16,082 nt of DNA from RZYP01 sp050256135. GTDB taxonomy: Bacteria; Bacillota; Negativicutes; Acidaminococcales; Acidaminococcaceae. Under the pieces are notes generated by a model, which was not told the origin of the DNA, made no database searches, and saw only the letters and a list, made by a program, of their open reading frames with translations. The position numbers were made by a program, and so were the translations under genes. Numbering within the stretch: position 1 is the stretch's first letter; every line of letters starts with the position of its first letter. The DNA lies in contig JBFWIF010000051.1 in NCBI GenBank assembly GCA_050256135.1, forward strand, positions 1 to 16,082, written 5' to 3'. Positions 1 through 6,857 of the stretch are shown here, in pieces.

Positions 1-144
1 TCTTTTAAAGAAAAACAGGGTAAGAAAATTAATGGATTAAAAATAGAGAGATTAATTAGTAAATTTAAAAATTATTGTGATTCGGATTTTGCATTAGAAG
101 TTGATGATGATATTTTAGAGTCATTTAAAAGCAGTATAGCTTAA
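1..144 (+). CDS. 3' end of an unidentified protein gene (partial)
   Basis: Frame 1 is open from the window edge for 47 codons and stops at TAA 142-144. The fragment is hydrophilic and lysine/acid-rich, ends in the residues ESFKSSIA, and shows no motif I recognise. An open frame of this length in such AT-rich DNA favours real coding, but the fragment is short. Its last codons overlap the 5' strand of the tRNA-like gene, and the stop codon lies in that RNA's D-arm. It may belong to the same accessory region as the cassette-like genes that follow. No function is assigned. Confidence 0.5.
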   Translation, partial: SFKEKQGKKINGLKIERLISKFKNYCDSDFALEVDDDILESFKSSIA

Positions 145-222
145 CGGCAGAGCACCCCCTCGGAGAAGGAATTGATAATTTCTTGTCCAAGGGGCGATTG
201 AGGTTCGATTCCTCATGCTGCA
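131..222 (+). tRNA. tRNA-like gene with an extended anticodon arm, possible anticodon GAT
   Basis: The acceptor strand GCAGTAT (131-137) pairs with ATGCTGC (215-221), with one G-U pair. The D-arm is GCTT/GAGC (139-142/150-153) with loop AACGGCA, which has the expected A14, R15, GG and A21. The T-arm is TGAGG/CCTCA (199-203/211-215) with loop TTCGATT. The anticodon arm is abnormal: 156-194 folds as one long helix of about 16 bp with two 1x1 mismatches (161/189 and 165/185), closing on the seven-base loop TTGATAA at 172-178. That loop has U33, anticodon GAT (Ile) and A37, as a true tRNA would. The normal arm is 5 bp. T137 and A215 are each claimed by two helices, so the acceptor/T stack is about one pair short. 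CCA is not encoded. It could be a noncanonical tRNA, a decoy or regulatory tRNA mimic, or a decayed gene with an insertion. Confidence 0.5.
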
Positions 223-231
223 CAATATAAA

Positions 232-378
232 GCACATGCTGGCAACAATGTGTATAGTGCATAAGGGTTTCAGAGGTTTTCGATTGGTATCACCCGCATC
301 AATTTTGGGTGGTAACTTGATAGTTTTGAAGTCCGCAATCCCTTACGACACCATAAACTTAACGTTGGCCACAATTAT
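232..378 (+). repeat. Nested imperfect palindrome (cassette-boundary-like element 1)
   Basis: The left arm (about 236-261, containing TGCTGGCAACAA) is imperfectly complementary to the right arm (about 346-376, containing AACGTTGGCCACAATTAT). Inside are TAAGGG/CCCTTA (262-267/340-345) and TATCACCC/GGGTGGTA (288-295/307-314, one G-U). The element begins right after the tRNA-like gene and ends 15 bp before the next start codon. The 14-base right end TTGGCCACAATTAT (365-378) recurs inverted, with one mismatch, at 1108-1121 directly after that gene's stop. The shape resembles an attC site, but the arms do not match the integron core consensus. Confidence 0.6.
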
Positions 379-393
379 AAGAACTGACAGACA

Positions 394-1107
394 ATGGATA
401 TACTTAATTTGATAGTTGGATTATTCATGATTGGTATTGGATTTTTAGTTAAATCAGCACCTGATTTGATTGCTGGATATAACACTATGTCCAAAGACAA
501 AAAGAAAAATGTAGACATTGAAGGTTTATCGACATTTATGCGCAATGGTTTAATCACTATTGGATTGTCAATTATAATCGGGTACTATTTATTTAAATGG
601 ATTGGTTTTACAATGATTGCCAATTCAATGATATTGATAGTGACTTTAGTCGGTGTAACAATTTTGGTTATAAATGCTCAGAAATTTGACCATAACAAGA
701 CTAAGAGAACTAAACTGACATATTTTATTCTTGGATTTGTATTTTTATTCGTGATAGGGTTAATAACTTATGGTTTTATCCCTTCAAAGACAATTTACGG
801 TAATGATACGATTCGATTTTCAGGAATGTACGGCTTTGAAATAAGTATTGGCGAAATAGAAAATGTTGAACTTACTGATGAATTTCCGACAATTAAAATA
901 CGTACTAATGGATTTAGTTTTGGTAATATCAAAAAAGGATTTTTCAACCTTGATAAATTTGGCAAAAGCAGATTGTTAATTCATTCTGATTTAGCTCCAT
1001 ATTTGATACTGACGAAAAATAATGGGGACAAAATTATTATCAATTTCAAAGAAAAACTTGAAACAGAAAAGATGTACGAAAAGATTAAAATACTGAAAGA
1101 TAGATGA
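394..1107 (+). CDS. Membrane protein with DUF3784-like and bacterial PH-like domains
   Basis: The product has 237 residues. Residues 1-95 resemble the DUF3784 family: a first membrane segment (about 3-20), the typical AGYNTMSKDKK stretch (27-37), then two more segments (about 51-69 and 73-95). A fourth segment (about 108-128) leads into a soluble C-terminal half (130-237) rich in short beta strands and ending in a helix, which reads like a bacterial PH domain (bPH family). Such proteins are predicted inner-membrane proteins of unknown role. The ATG at 394 starts directly at the first hydrophobic segment. The gene stands alone, is AT-rich, and is tightly bracketed by palindromic elements, so it looks like an acquired single-gene cassette. 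No promoter is evident. The domain calls are from pattern, not from a search. Confidence 0.85.
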   Translation: MDILNLIVGLFMIGIGFLVKSAPDLIAGYNTMSKDKKKNVDIEGLSTFMRNGLITIGLSIIIGYYLFKWIGFTMIANSMILIVTLVGVTILVINAQKFDHNKTKRTKLTYFILGFVFLFVIGLITYGFIPSKTIYGNDTIRFSGMYGFEISIGEIENVELTDEFPTIKIRTNGFSFGNIKKGFFNLDKFGKSRLLIHSDLAPYLILTKNNGDKIIINFKEKLETEKMYEKIKILKDR

Positions 1108-1214
1108 ATAACTGTGGCCAATAATTAGGAGTTCATGTAGCACGAAGTGCCCAGCTTGAACTCCCGGATGAACTATAATCCCCCAACCGAAGTCAATTAT
1201 TATGGAAATTGCAT
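1108..1214 (+). repeat. Nested palindrome after the membrane gene (element 2)
   Basis: It starts at the base after the stop codon with ATAACTGTGGCCAA (1108-1121), the reverse complement (13 of 14) of the right end of element 1. Inside, GGAGTTCA (1128-1135) pairs perfectly with TGAACTCC (1157-1164), enclosing the mini-hairpin GCAC-GAA-GTGC (1140-1150). An outer pairing CCAATAATTA with CAATTATTATGG (about 1193-1204) is imperfect. There is no T-tract, so this is not an ordinary terminator. Confidence 0.5.
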
Positions 1215-1430
1215 AGGGTTTATTAGGAGAGCGAGATTTGATACGGCAAACGAGTGATAAAGAAATTGGAAGGTTTTTTGGTTTTCTAAAGTTTTTCAGT
1301 GTTTTCAGTGCAGTTTTGATGTTCTTTTTTATAGCCTAATGCATTAAATTTCAGTGCCAGACAATAGTCAGACCATCCGTCTTGAAGTGACAGTTTAAGT
1401 TGGAACATTTATTTAAGGGTGTATTTTCAA
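1215..1430 (+). other. Non-coding, degenerate repeat-bearing spacer
   Basis: I see no intact gene here. The octamer TTTCAGTG occurs at 1294, 1303 and 1349, and again at 1588. The copy at 1349 is followed at 1399 by GTTGGAACATTTAT, which resembles the right arm of element 1 (GTTGGCCACAATTAT). This suggests a fourth, degraded copy of the boundary element ending 32 nt before the small reading frame at 1431. Confidence 0.3.
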
Positions 1431-1508
1431 ATGAGCCATCCAGTAATTGAACGACAAAATTTTGAGTTTTGGGAATATTTAGGTGGACACACATTGACCC
1501 TGACATAG
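1431..1508 (+). pseudogene. Remnant of a small gene (25 codons)
   Basis: An ATG at 1431 opens a 25-residue frame beginning MSHPVIERQNFEFWEYLGG and stopping at TAG 1506-1508. It is too short for a recognisable domain, but the aromatic-rich composition looks protein-like and the start lies 32 nt after a degenerate boundary arm (1399). Downstream DNA to 1587 has small hairpins (for example CGTCA/TGACG near 1529-1545) and no continuing frame I can defend. I treat it as the 5' remnant of a broken cassette gene. A chance ORF is possible. Confidence 0.3.
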
Positions 1509-1587
1509 AAGAAGTACGAAAGCCCAACACGGGTTTTGCGTCATGCAGGGTGACGTGAATATTTGGAGGTTTGTGCTTCTATTTTAA

Positions 1588-1661
1588 TTTCAGTGCTGGT
1601 TGACAGTTTTGTGCTCCGAAACCCGCCCGAACACAAAGCCCGAAAACGTTAAGTGCAATCC
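1588..1661 (+). repeat. Boundary-like palindromic element 3
   Basis: The left side TTTCAGTGCTGG (1588-1599) shares TGCTGG with the left arm of element 1. TTTGTG (1608-1613) pairs with CACAAA (1632-1637). The right side AACGTTAAGTGCAAT begins at 1645 and shares AACGTT and a correctly spaced CAAT with the right arm of element 1. AACGTT lies 31 nt before the next ATG, against 33 nt in element 1. Similarity is partial, so the relationship is inferred from position plus sequence. Confidence 0.4.
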
Positions 1662-1675
1662 TAAAAACAGCAAAC

Positions 1676-1787
1676 ATGAGAACAAATCTATTTTTTATTA
1701 CAATTTTTCTGACAAGATAAGACGGCTCAAAAAAAAGGGCGAGCATATGAGGCTGAGTTAAGTGAAAATTTTGATCCTGGAAAGTAA
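1676..1787 (+). pseudogene. Frameshifted remnant of a small lipoprotein-like gene
   Basis: The ATG at 1676 gives a signal-peptide-like start (MRTNLFFITIFLTR) that stops at TAA 1718-1720. In the next frame the sequence continues plausibly from GAT 1716 as DKTAQKKGRAYEAELSENF and further, to TAA 1785-1787. Joined by one frameshift, the two parts read like a secreted or lipoprotein leader followed by a charged mature region, although the expected lipobox cysteine is not present. The rest of the gene is missing. The DNA from 1788 to the end of the oppositely oriented CHAT gene holds nothing I can identify and no clear terminator. Confidence 0.4.
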
Positions 1788-1909
1788 CGGATTTATCAAA
1801 TTAGCGTAAGAAAGCTTTTGTTTACATTGGTTGGAGGCTTTTTAAGGGTTACTTGAGGGAACAGAATCAAAAACGAAACCTTGTCAATTTGTCTATTGTG
1901 CCGTTTCTG

Positions 1910-4900
1910 TTAATTTGTTTTTTTTCTTTTTAGCACGTAAACAAGACCCGCCAGCAACAATAGCAAGCCGATAAGCATAAAAGCTATCTTCCAATAGGGA
2001 TTGTAGGTTTGCAAACGGATCGGTGCATTGTCTCCCAGCTGTATGTATCCCGCCCAGTAATAAGGATGTGCTTTCAAATTGTCAGCCGTGGCAAGGTAGG
2101 ATTGTTTGGCACTTTGTAATGCTTCATCCAGAGGGTAAGCTTTTGAGGTAAAATCATAAAATGAAATTACAAGCTGTGAGGCTGTCAGGTCATCAACCTC
2201 CCAAAGTGCCATCACAAGGCTTTGCACTCCGGCGTAAAAAAAGCCCCGCGCGAAACTCATCACTCCTTCACCCTGTTGTATAGGGCCATCACCCGAATTG
2301 CAAGCGCCCAAAAAAGCAAATGCAGCAGGCAAATGCATTGCGTACAGTTCATGTGTTTCGAGCACTTTATTACGTTTCATATCCTCAGCAGACGAAAAAT
2401 AAAGCTTCGAAAACATGGGATTCTCATCATCAATGGTAGCATGCATGGCCAGATGAAGTACATGGTAATGTGGTGCCTTTTGTTTAAAAAGTTGTTTATA
2501 GGCCATTTCGCCCACATACACATCTGTCTGATACCTTTGTGCCAAATGTTCAACCTCTTCAACAGCCCAGGGCAAAGGCATCAGCTGATCGATAGTGTCA
2601 TTGTTGTTTTCATCCACAATAGCTGTATATTCCGGTGCCAGAGCAAGCATTTTGTTATTGGTATTTTCAGGTTTACGATTGTGTAAGTATTGATCCAGGG
2701 TAACAGAATAGGCATACCGCACTGCATGATGTTGAAACAAATAGGGCAAGCTGACAAAGTCGATCGTTGCAGATGCTGTTTTGTTTGTGAGCAGCGCCTC
2801 AAAAGGCAGGTAGGCCAGTTGTTTATCAGGGACAACGATAAGTTTCCTGTTTCCGATATGTTGCGAGGCAGGCTCAACCAAATACTGGTAAAGCGCATAG
2901 GCTGTTGTCAGGTATTGCTGATAATCGTGAATGGAATAAGAAGCCAACATTTGGCCTGACAATTGCCTGCGCATAGTCTCCAGCAATTGGAAAAAGCGCA
3001 CTCCTGTTTTTTTTCTGAAAAAATACGCTGTATCTGGCATTATGGCAAATACATAGAGGTCGTTTTCGGTAAGTGTATAAGATAAAACGGCTTCATCTGA
3101 TGCCAAGCTCGATTGCAGTTGGGCCAATGAGGTTGAAGGCAGATCGAATTTCATGGCCTGATAATCAGGAAACCGTTGGTGAATGGCTTGCATTAAGCTA
3201 TCCTGCCGGTTTTTTAAGTGAATCAGCTCGGTCTGCCATTTGTTAAGTTTATCCGGATCTGGGTTATTGATGCCGCGTTCGTTGTGGATAAAACCTTCCA
3301 GGGTATGCATCCGGTGTTTTATACCATTTTCAGCAGTTTGAATTTCTTCGGGCAACTGACTGATTTGTTTTGTCTTCAAATCGTGCAACATGCCAAGCAA
3401 TACTATGGCTTTCCCCATTTCGGAAATTGTAAAGGCGTTTTGAAGCTGATGATAATCCGGTGTATGGTTAAAATGTTCATAGGCGCAATCCATAGCGTTT
3501 GAAAGGATTTCGGAAGTGAGCCTTGTAATATGCAGGCGGTTTTCGTCGCTGCTGTAGGCATTTCGCATTTCGGTGAGTAATGCAATACTCAGTTGGTAGG
3601 TTTGGGATGCCGCCTGCAAATGCTTCTCCGATCCGGTTTGGGAGTAAACCATATGAAGCGCCCTTGCTTTGAGGTAAATTGTATTGAGCAAAAAGGGGTC
3701 ATGTGCCAATTGCTCTAAATCCGGATTGCGTAGATAATCACTGCTATCAACCTCAGGAGAAAACACGGCAACAGCCTGTTGCAACACTTTTAATGCCTCC
3801 TTTGTATTTCCCTGCTCCAGATAGTTTGAGCCCCATTTAAACAATGCCAGGCCATAATCGCGGTTAGAAGCACCCATCACATCTTTTAAAAACCGGGCTG
3901 CCTGATGCAGCAATTCGTGTGCCTGATCAAAATCGCCCATATCGGTTAAATAGCTGCCGTACCTTACAAATGTCACTGCTGTTTGGCGGTGGTTGAGACC
4001 ATATAGCTCAATTGCTCCGGTCATTGCTTTCCTGAACCAGGCCGCAGCCTCTTCGTTTTGATCCAGCTCATGGTAAAGTATTCCCAAATTGCGGTAGGCC
4101 ATAATGTTAGTGCTGTTCAGCAGATTGGGGTTTATGCTTTTATGCAAATAAGTAGCAGCCTGCTCATATTTCCCCAAAGCCTTCAGATACACCCCTCCAT
4201 TATGATAGCTTGTTAAAAGATCATCGTGTTCAAAATCATATTGCTGTTCGAATATACTAATGGCTAAATCGTTATAATGATAGGCCTTATCATAATCAAA
4301 TAATGCACTAAAGACCACAGCCTGATTTAACAAATTCAAGCCCACTGAAATATGTGTGTAATCATAATTTTGTAATAAGATTGTATGAGCCTTTTTATAG
4401 TATTCAAGCGATTCGGTTAAAAACCCTGTTTTTGAATGCATTGAAGCATAACTACTGTAAAGCCCGGCCCATAAAGGGTCATTGGGTTGAAGGAATCCAT
4501 CATAATGTTCGAATGCTTGGTGTAGCATTTGCCTGGCATTTTCATAATCACCTATTGATGTATAGCAAATTGCAATATTTCGATAACATTTGGCTTTGGT
4601 ACTTTTACTCTTGATATTACCTAACTTGATAAGCTGAATGGCTTTCTGAAAGTAAATGTGGGCATTTTCGAAGTGGTCCAGAATATAAAAACCATTTACC
4701 AGATTGGTATATACATTCACCAGGCTGGTATCAACATTTCCTGCAAGGCTAATCCTCAGCTCAATGGATCGTTTTGTTGCATCAATACCTTCCTGATAAT
4801 CGCCATGGCTCAAATACGCTGCTCCAAGCCTGTAATAATAATTAGCCCACATCAGATTCGAATCCGGCATACTCTTGCTTAATTCAGCATGTGTTCTCTG

Positions 4901-5266
4901 TAACAGCTGAAAAGCACTGTCGAAATCACCCCAGCGTCGATGTATCTCAGCCATTAGCAATAGTGCAGAAAAATAGGCTTCTGTTTCATCGATTCCAGCC
5001 GTACGGACAATATAGCGCAAGACCATCATGGCACTGTCCTGCTTACCGGCATCAAACAAGGCTTCAGCTCTTTGAAAATGGGCTGTTGCCTGCTCTTCGA
5101 CCGCTTGCGTTTGCATAGCTTTTGCCGGAGAAACTTTTAAAAGTCCACCATTTTCCGAAACAATTGGTTTATGCATTGTATGGGCCGCGTTAAGGCTTGG
5201 GGCAAATGCAAAAACTATCGCCAATAACACGAACAAGCTAACTATCTTGCTTATAGTTTGCGTCAT
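1910..5266 (-). CDS. Exported, membrane-anchored TPR-CHAT caspase-like protein
   Basis: With the start at 5266 the product has 1118 residues. Residues 1-27 form a signal peptide. About 50-490 hold consecutive TPR motifs with A/G/Y/A spacing. About 520-690 is helical and charged, possibly coiled coil. About 770-1070 is a CHAT domain (caspase HetF-associated with TPRs) with the catalytic pair visible: His942 in LAMHA and Cys989 in LGACNSGDG. A C-terminal membrane helix (about 1092-1112) is followed by KRKKTN, so the body should sit in the periplasm. CHAT proteins are clan CD cysteine peptidases, and TPRs usually bind partner or substrate. An in-frame ATG at 5305 exists, but a -7 box at 5311-5318 would place the transcript start near it, and the signal peptide begins at 5266. 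It lies 122 bp downstream of the T9SS gene on the same strand with no terminator between, so co-transcription is likely. The substrate is unknown; the linked anti-sigma protein is the obvious candidate. Confidence 0.92.
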   Translation of the reverse strand: MTQTISKIVSLFVLLAIVFAFAPSLNAAHTMHKPIVSENGGLLKVSPAKAMQTQAVEEQATAHFQRAEALFDAGKQDSAMMVLRYIVRTAGIDETEAYFSALLLMAEIHRRWGDFDSAFQLLQRTHAELSKSMPDSNLMWANYYYRLGAAYLSHGDYQEGIDATKRSIELRISLAGNVDTSLVNVYTNLVNGFYILDHFENAHIYFQKAIQLIKLGNIKSKSTKAKCYRNIAICYTSIGDYENARQMLHQAFEHYDGFLQPNDPLWAGLYSSYASMHSKTGFLTESLEYYKKAHTILLQNYDYTHISVGLNLLNQAVVFSALFDYDKAYHYNDLAISIFEQQYDFEHDDLLTSYHNGGVYLKALGKYEQAATYLHKSINPNLLNSTNIMAYRNLGILYHELDQNEEAAAWFRKAMTGAIELYGLNHRQTAVTFVRYGSYLTDMGDFDQAHELLHQAARFLKDVMGASNRDYGLALFKWGSNYLEQGNTKEALKVLQQAVAVFSPEVDSSDYLRNPDLEQLAHDPFLLNTIYLKARALHMVYSQTGSEKHLQAASQTYQLSIALLTEMRNAYSSDENRLHITRLTSEILSNAMDCAYEHFNHTPDYHQLQNAFTISEMGKAIVLLGMLHDLKTKQISQLPEEIQTAENGIKHRMHTLEGFIHNERGINNPDPDKLNKWQTELIHLKNRQDSLMQAIHQRFPDYQAMKFDLPSTSLAQLQSSLASDEAVLSYTLTENDLYVFAIMPDTAYFFRKKTGVRFFQLLETMRRQLSGQMLASYSIHDYQQYLTTAYALYQYLVEPASQHIGNRKLIVVPDKQLAYLPFEALLTNKTASATIDFVSLPYLFQHHAVRYAYSVTLDQYLHNRKPENTNNKMLALAPEYTAIVDENNNDTIDQLMPLPWAVEEVEHLAQRYQTDVYVGEMAYKQLFKQKAPHYHVLHLAMHATIDDENPMFSKLYFSSAEDMKRNKVLETHELYAMHLPAAFAFLGACNSGDGPIQQGEGVMSFARGFFYAGVQSLVMALWEVDDLTASQLVISFYDFTSKAYPLDEALQSAKQSYLATADNLKAHPYYWAGYIQLGDNAPIRLQTYNPYWKIAFMLIGLLLLLAGLVYVLKRKKTN

Positions 5267-5310
5267 GAACGGCAATACTACAAATGGTTTGTGCAGCGTG
5301 TACATGCCAA

Positions 5311-5318
5311 CAAATGTA
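5311..5318 (-). promoter_or_regulatory. Candidate -7 promoter box for the CHAT gene
   Basis: On the minus strand the bases read TACATTTG, an exact match to the Bacteroidota housekeeping -7 consensus TAnnTTTG. No convincing -33 TTTG lies at the expected distance. If used, transcription would start near 5305, giving a leader of about 40 nt to the start at 5266 and supporting that start over the upstream ATG. It would give the CHAT gene basal expression independent of the sigma-linked promoter upstream. Confidence 0.45.
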
Positions 5319-5388
5319 CCGTTTTTAGTTCATGCCAGGCATTATTTTTTTGGTCAATTAGCCACTTCTACAATTTGATTATGGAAAA

Positions 5389-6642
5389 TTATTCAGGTAT
5401 GAACAACAGGCTTCGCCCAACAGAAGATGGTGTTGAACCATGGATGGATAAATTTAAAATATACATGCCCTGTGGCAATCCATTCCGGTTAAACACTAAA
5501 CTATGGGATCCAGCCATTTGTACCTGATCCACCAAGGTGTGGTAAAATCTTCCATCTGACGAAAAGAGGGATAGTGTAACGGGAGCCTCTTCTTTCAGGA
5601 AATACTCAATATTGAGCTGCGACTTTACTGGGTTGGGATAAACTGAAAGCAATGCATCATTGTCGGCTCTTGAGCTAATGCTATGGCTTGACACTGATAT
5701 ATGGGGTGAGAACAATGCATAATTTCCATTAACAAAATGACTGTTGTCAGTAAGTACAAAACTATTATTTTCAGTGATTTCAATTTGCGTTTTCGCTTTC
5801 AGCTTAATTTGCACCAGGGCATCTCCAGGTTGCAATATGCGTGGTTTTTCACCTTTGGTAGTTGCGCTAAAGACAATACGATCATTAAGCATACCATATT
5901 CAAAGTCCGGCATGAAACTAGAAACCTCAACTACTTCGTAGGATTCGGTTTGTATCATAAACCCAATAAGAAATCCGGCAATTTCACAAGAATCCATTGC
6001 ACTTATTTCGAGTATAATAGTCTGGAAATGGCAGTCATCCAGCGATGGGCTTATAAAGGCATTGTGTATAGCATATTTTGTCAGATCATCTACCTTTTCT
6101 TTTTTCACATCAGCTGTACTAACCCCGCCAATGTCATGTACCATCGAAGAGCCAGATGCTTGATCTATGGTAAACTCAATTTGTTCAAATACCCAGTCGC
6201 CAACCGGGAACGGATATCCGTAAACAAGGTGATCGGTTAAAATATAATCGTAGTCGGCCCATGTTATGGCACTATCGCCATCAACATCCGCAGCAAGCAA
6301 TGCGATACCATCAAGCAGTTTGATTCCTTCGATGTGTTCAGCTACCGTTAAGGCATCAATGATGTTTATTTCGCCGGGAGGCAAATCGCTGCTCCCTGTT
6401 AAACTATATTCACCCTGTGGCAAATCAACAAACTCATAATACCCCGCATTGTTTGATTGGGTGGTTGCTACAAGTACATTTTCCACATCATAAAGCAGGA
6501 GGGTAATACCTACTAGCGGCTCTCCTCCATTTTTACCATAACTGGCAATTCCGGAAACAGTAGTTTGCGCATGGGTTAGATTAAAGGCACATGCCATGAT
6601 GAAGATGGCAATAAACTTAGGGTAATTAACAAAATTTTTCAT
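5389..6642 (-). CDS. T9SS-secreted protein with dockerin-like and cohesin-like regions
   Basis: The product has 417 residues from the ATG at 6642. Residues 1-26 are a signal peptide ending THAQ. Residues 27-85 resemble a carboxypeptidase-regulatory/Cna-B beta-sandwich (GYYEFVDLPQGEYSL). Residues 86-140 look like a type I dockerin: a degenerate first repeat (NIIDALTVAEHI) and a canonical calcium loop DVDGDSAITWAD (119-130). About 207-284 reads like a cohesin-type sandwich, and 331-417 is a T9SS type A sorting domain (SVYPNPVKSQLNI, GLPQGMYIL). It should be exported by Sec and then carried across the outer membrane. An upstream ATG at 6675 would add 11 charged residues ahead of the signal peptide and would fall about 5 nt from the predicted transcript start, so 6642 is preferred. 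It is first in a probable operon with the CHAT gene. The cohesin-like call is the least certain. Confidence 0.85.
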   Translation of the reverse strand: MKNFVNYPKFIAIFIMACAFNLTHAQTTVSGIASYGKNGGEPLVGITLLLYDVENVLVATTQSNNAGYYEFVDLPQGEYSLTGSSDLPPGEINIIDALTVAEHIEGIKLLDGIALLAADVDGDSAITWADYDYILTDHLVYGYPFPVGDWVFEQIEFTIDQASGSSMVHDIGGVSTADVKKEKVDDLTKYAIHNAFISPSLDDCHFQTIILEISAMDSCEIAGFLIGFMIQTESYEVVEVSSFMPDFEYGMLNDRIVFSATTKGEKPRILQPGDALVQIKLKAKTQIEITENNSFVLTDNSHFVNGNYALFSPHISVSSHSISSRADNDALLSVYPNPVKSQLNIEYFLKEEAPVTLSLFSSDGRFYHTLVDQVQMAGSHSLVFNRNGLPQGMYILNLSIHGSTPSSVGRSLLFIPE

Positions 6643-6686
6643 TTCTTTGGTTTTTGGAATTTTAATTAAAAACATAATTCTTTTTG

Positions 6687-6713
6687 TTAATCAGAAAAAT
6701 CCGGAAAAGTAAC
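6687..6713 (-). promoter_or_regulatory. Sigma-module promoter motif upstream of the T9SS/CHAT genes
   Basis: The minus strand reads GTTACTTTTC, 11 bases, then GATTAA. This matches the elements at 6828 and 8405 with identical spacing (GTTAC to GATTAA, 16-base gap). It ends 44 bp before the start codon at 6642. It is interpreted as the -35/-10 of the linked ECF sigma factor, driving the T9SS gene and probably the CHAT gene. Confidence 0.6.
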
Positions 6714-6827
6714 TGATGAGTTTATGTTTTTTTAAAACTTTATTTTTTTTCATGTAATAAAATATTGTAAATCATATAGATAGCTCAAACACCTCTGATG
6801 CAGATTCAAAAATTTGAATATTTTTGT

Positions 6828-6854
6828 GTTACCTTTTCAAAAAAATCGGATTAA
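6828..6854 (+). promoter_or_regulatory. Sigma-module promoter motif upstream of the sigma gene
   Basis: GTTACCTTTT, 11 bases, then GATTAA, followed by GG. GTTACCTTTT and ATTAAGG are shared with the copy at 8405 at the same spacing. The position implies autoregulation of the sigma/anti-sigma pair. GATTAA ends only 3 nt before the ATG at 6858, so that start would be leaderless or lie just upstream of the true transcript start. Confidence 0.6.
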
Positions 6855-6857
6855 GGA

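Noticed and set aside
215..412. 65-codon plus-strand ORF starting in the tRNA-like gene
   Set aside because: It runs through the T-arm and the palindromic element and overlaps the better supported gene at 394. Its sequence has no protein-like features.
232..1661. Canonical integron attC sites
   Set aside because: The arms do not fit RYYYAAC/GTTRRRY and no integrase gene is visible, so only an attC-like architecture is claimed.
1841..1875. Fourth copy of the sigma-module motif (GTTACTTGAG near 1848)
   Set aside because: GATTAA is missing at the required spacing.
2222..2686. 154-codon plus-strand ORF opposite the CHAT gene
   Set aside because: It lies wholly antisense to the conserved CHAT catalytic region and is explained as a shadow frame.
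5266..5305. Upstream ATG (5305) as start of the CHAT gene
   Set aside because: It would put 13 residues ahead of a complete signal peptide and coincides with the predicted transcript start of the 5311-5318 -7 box.
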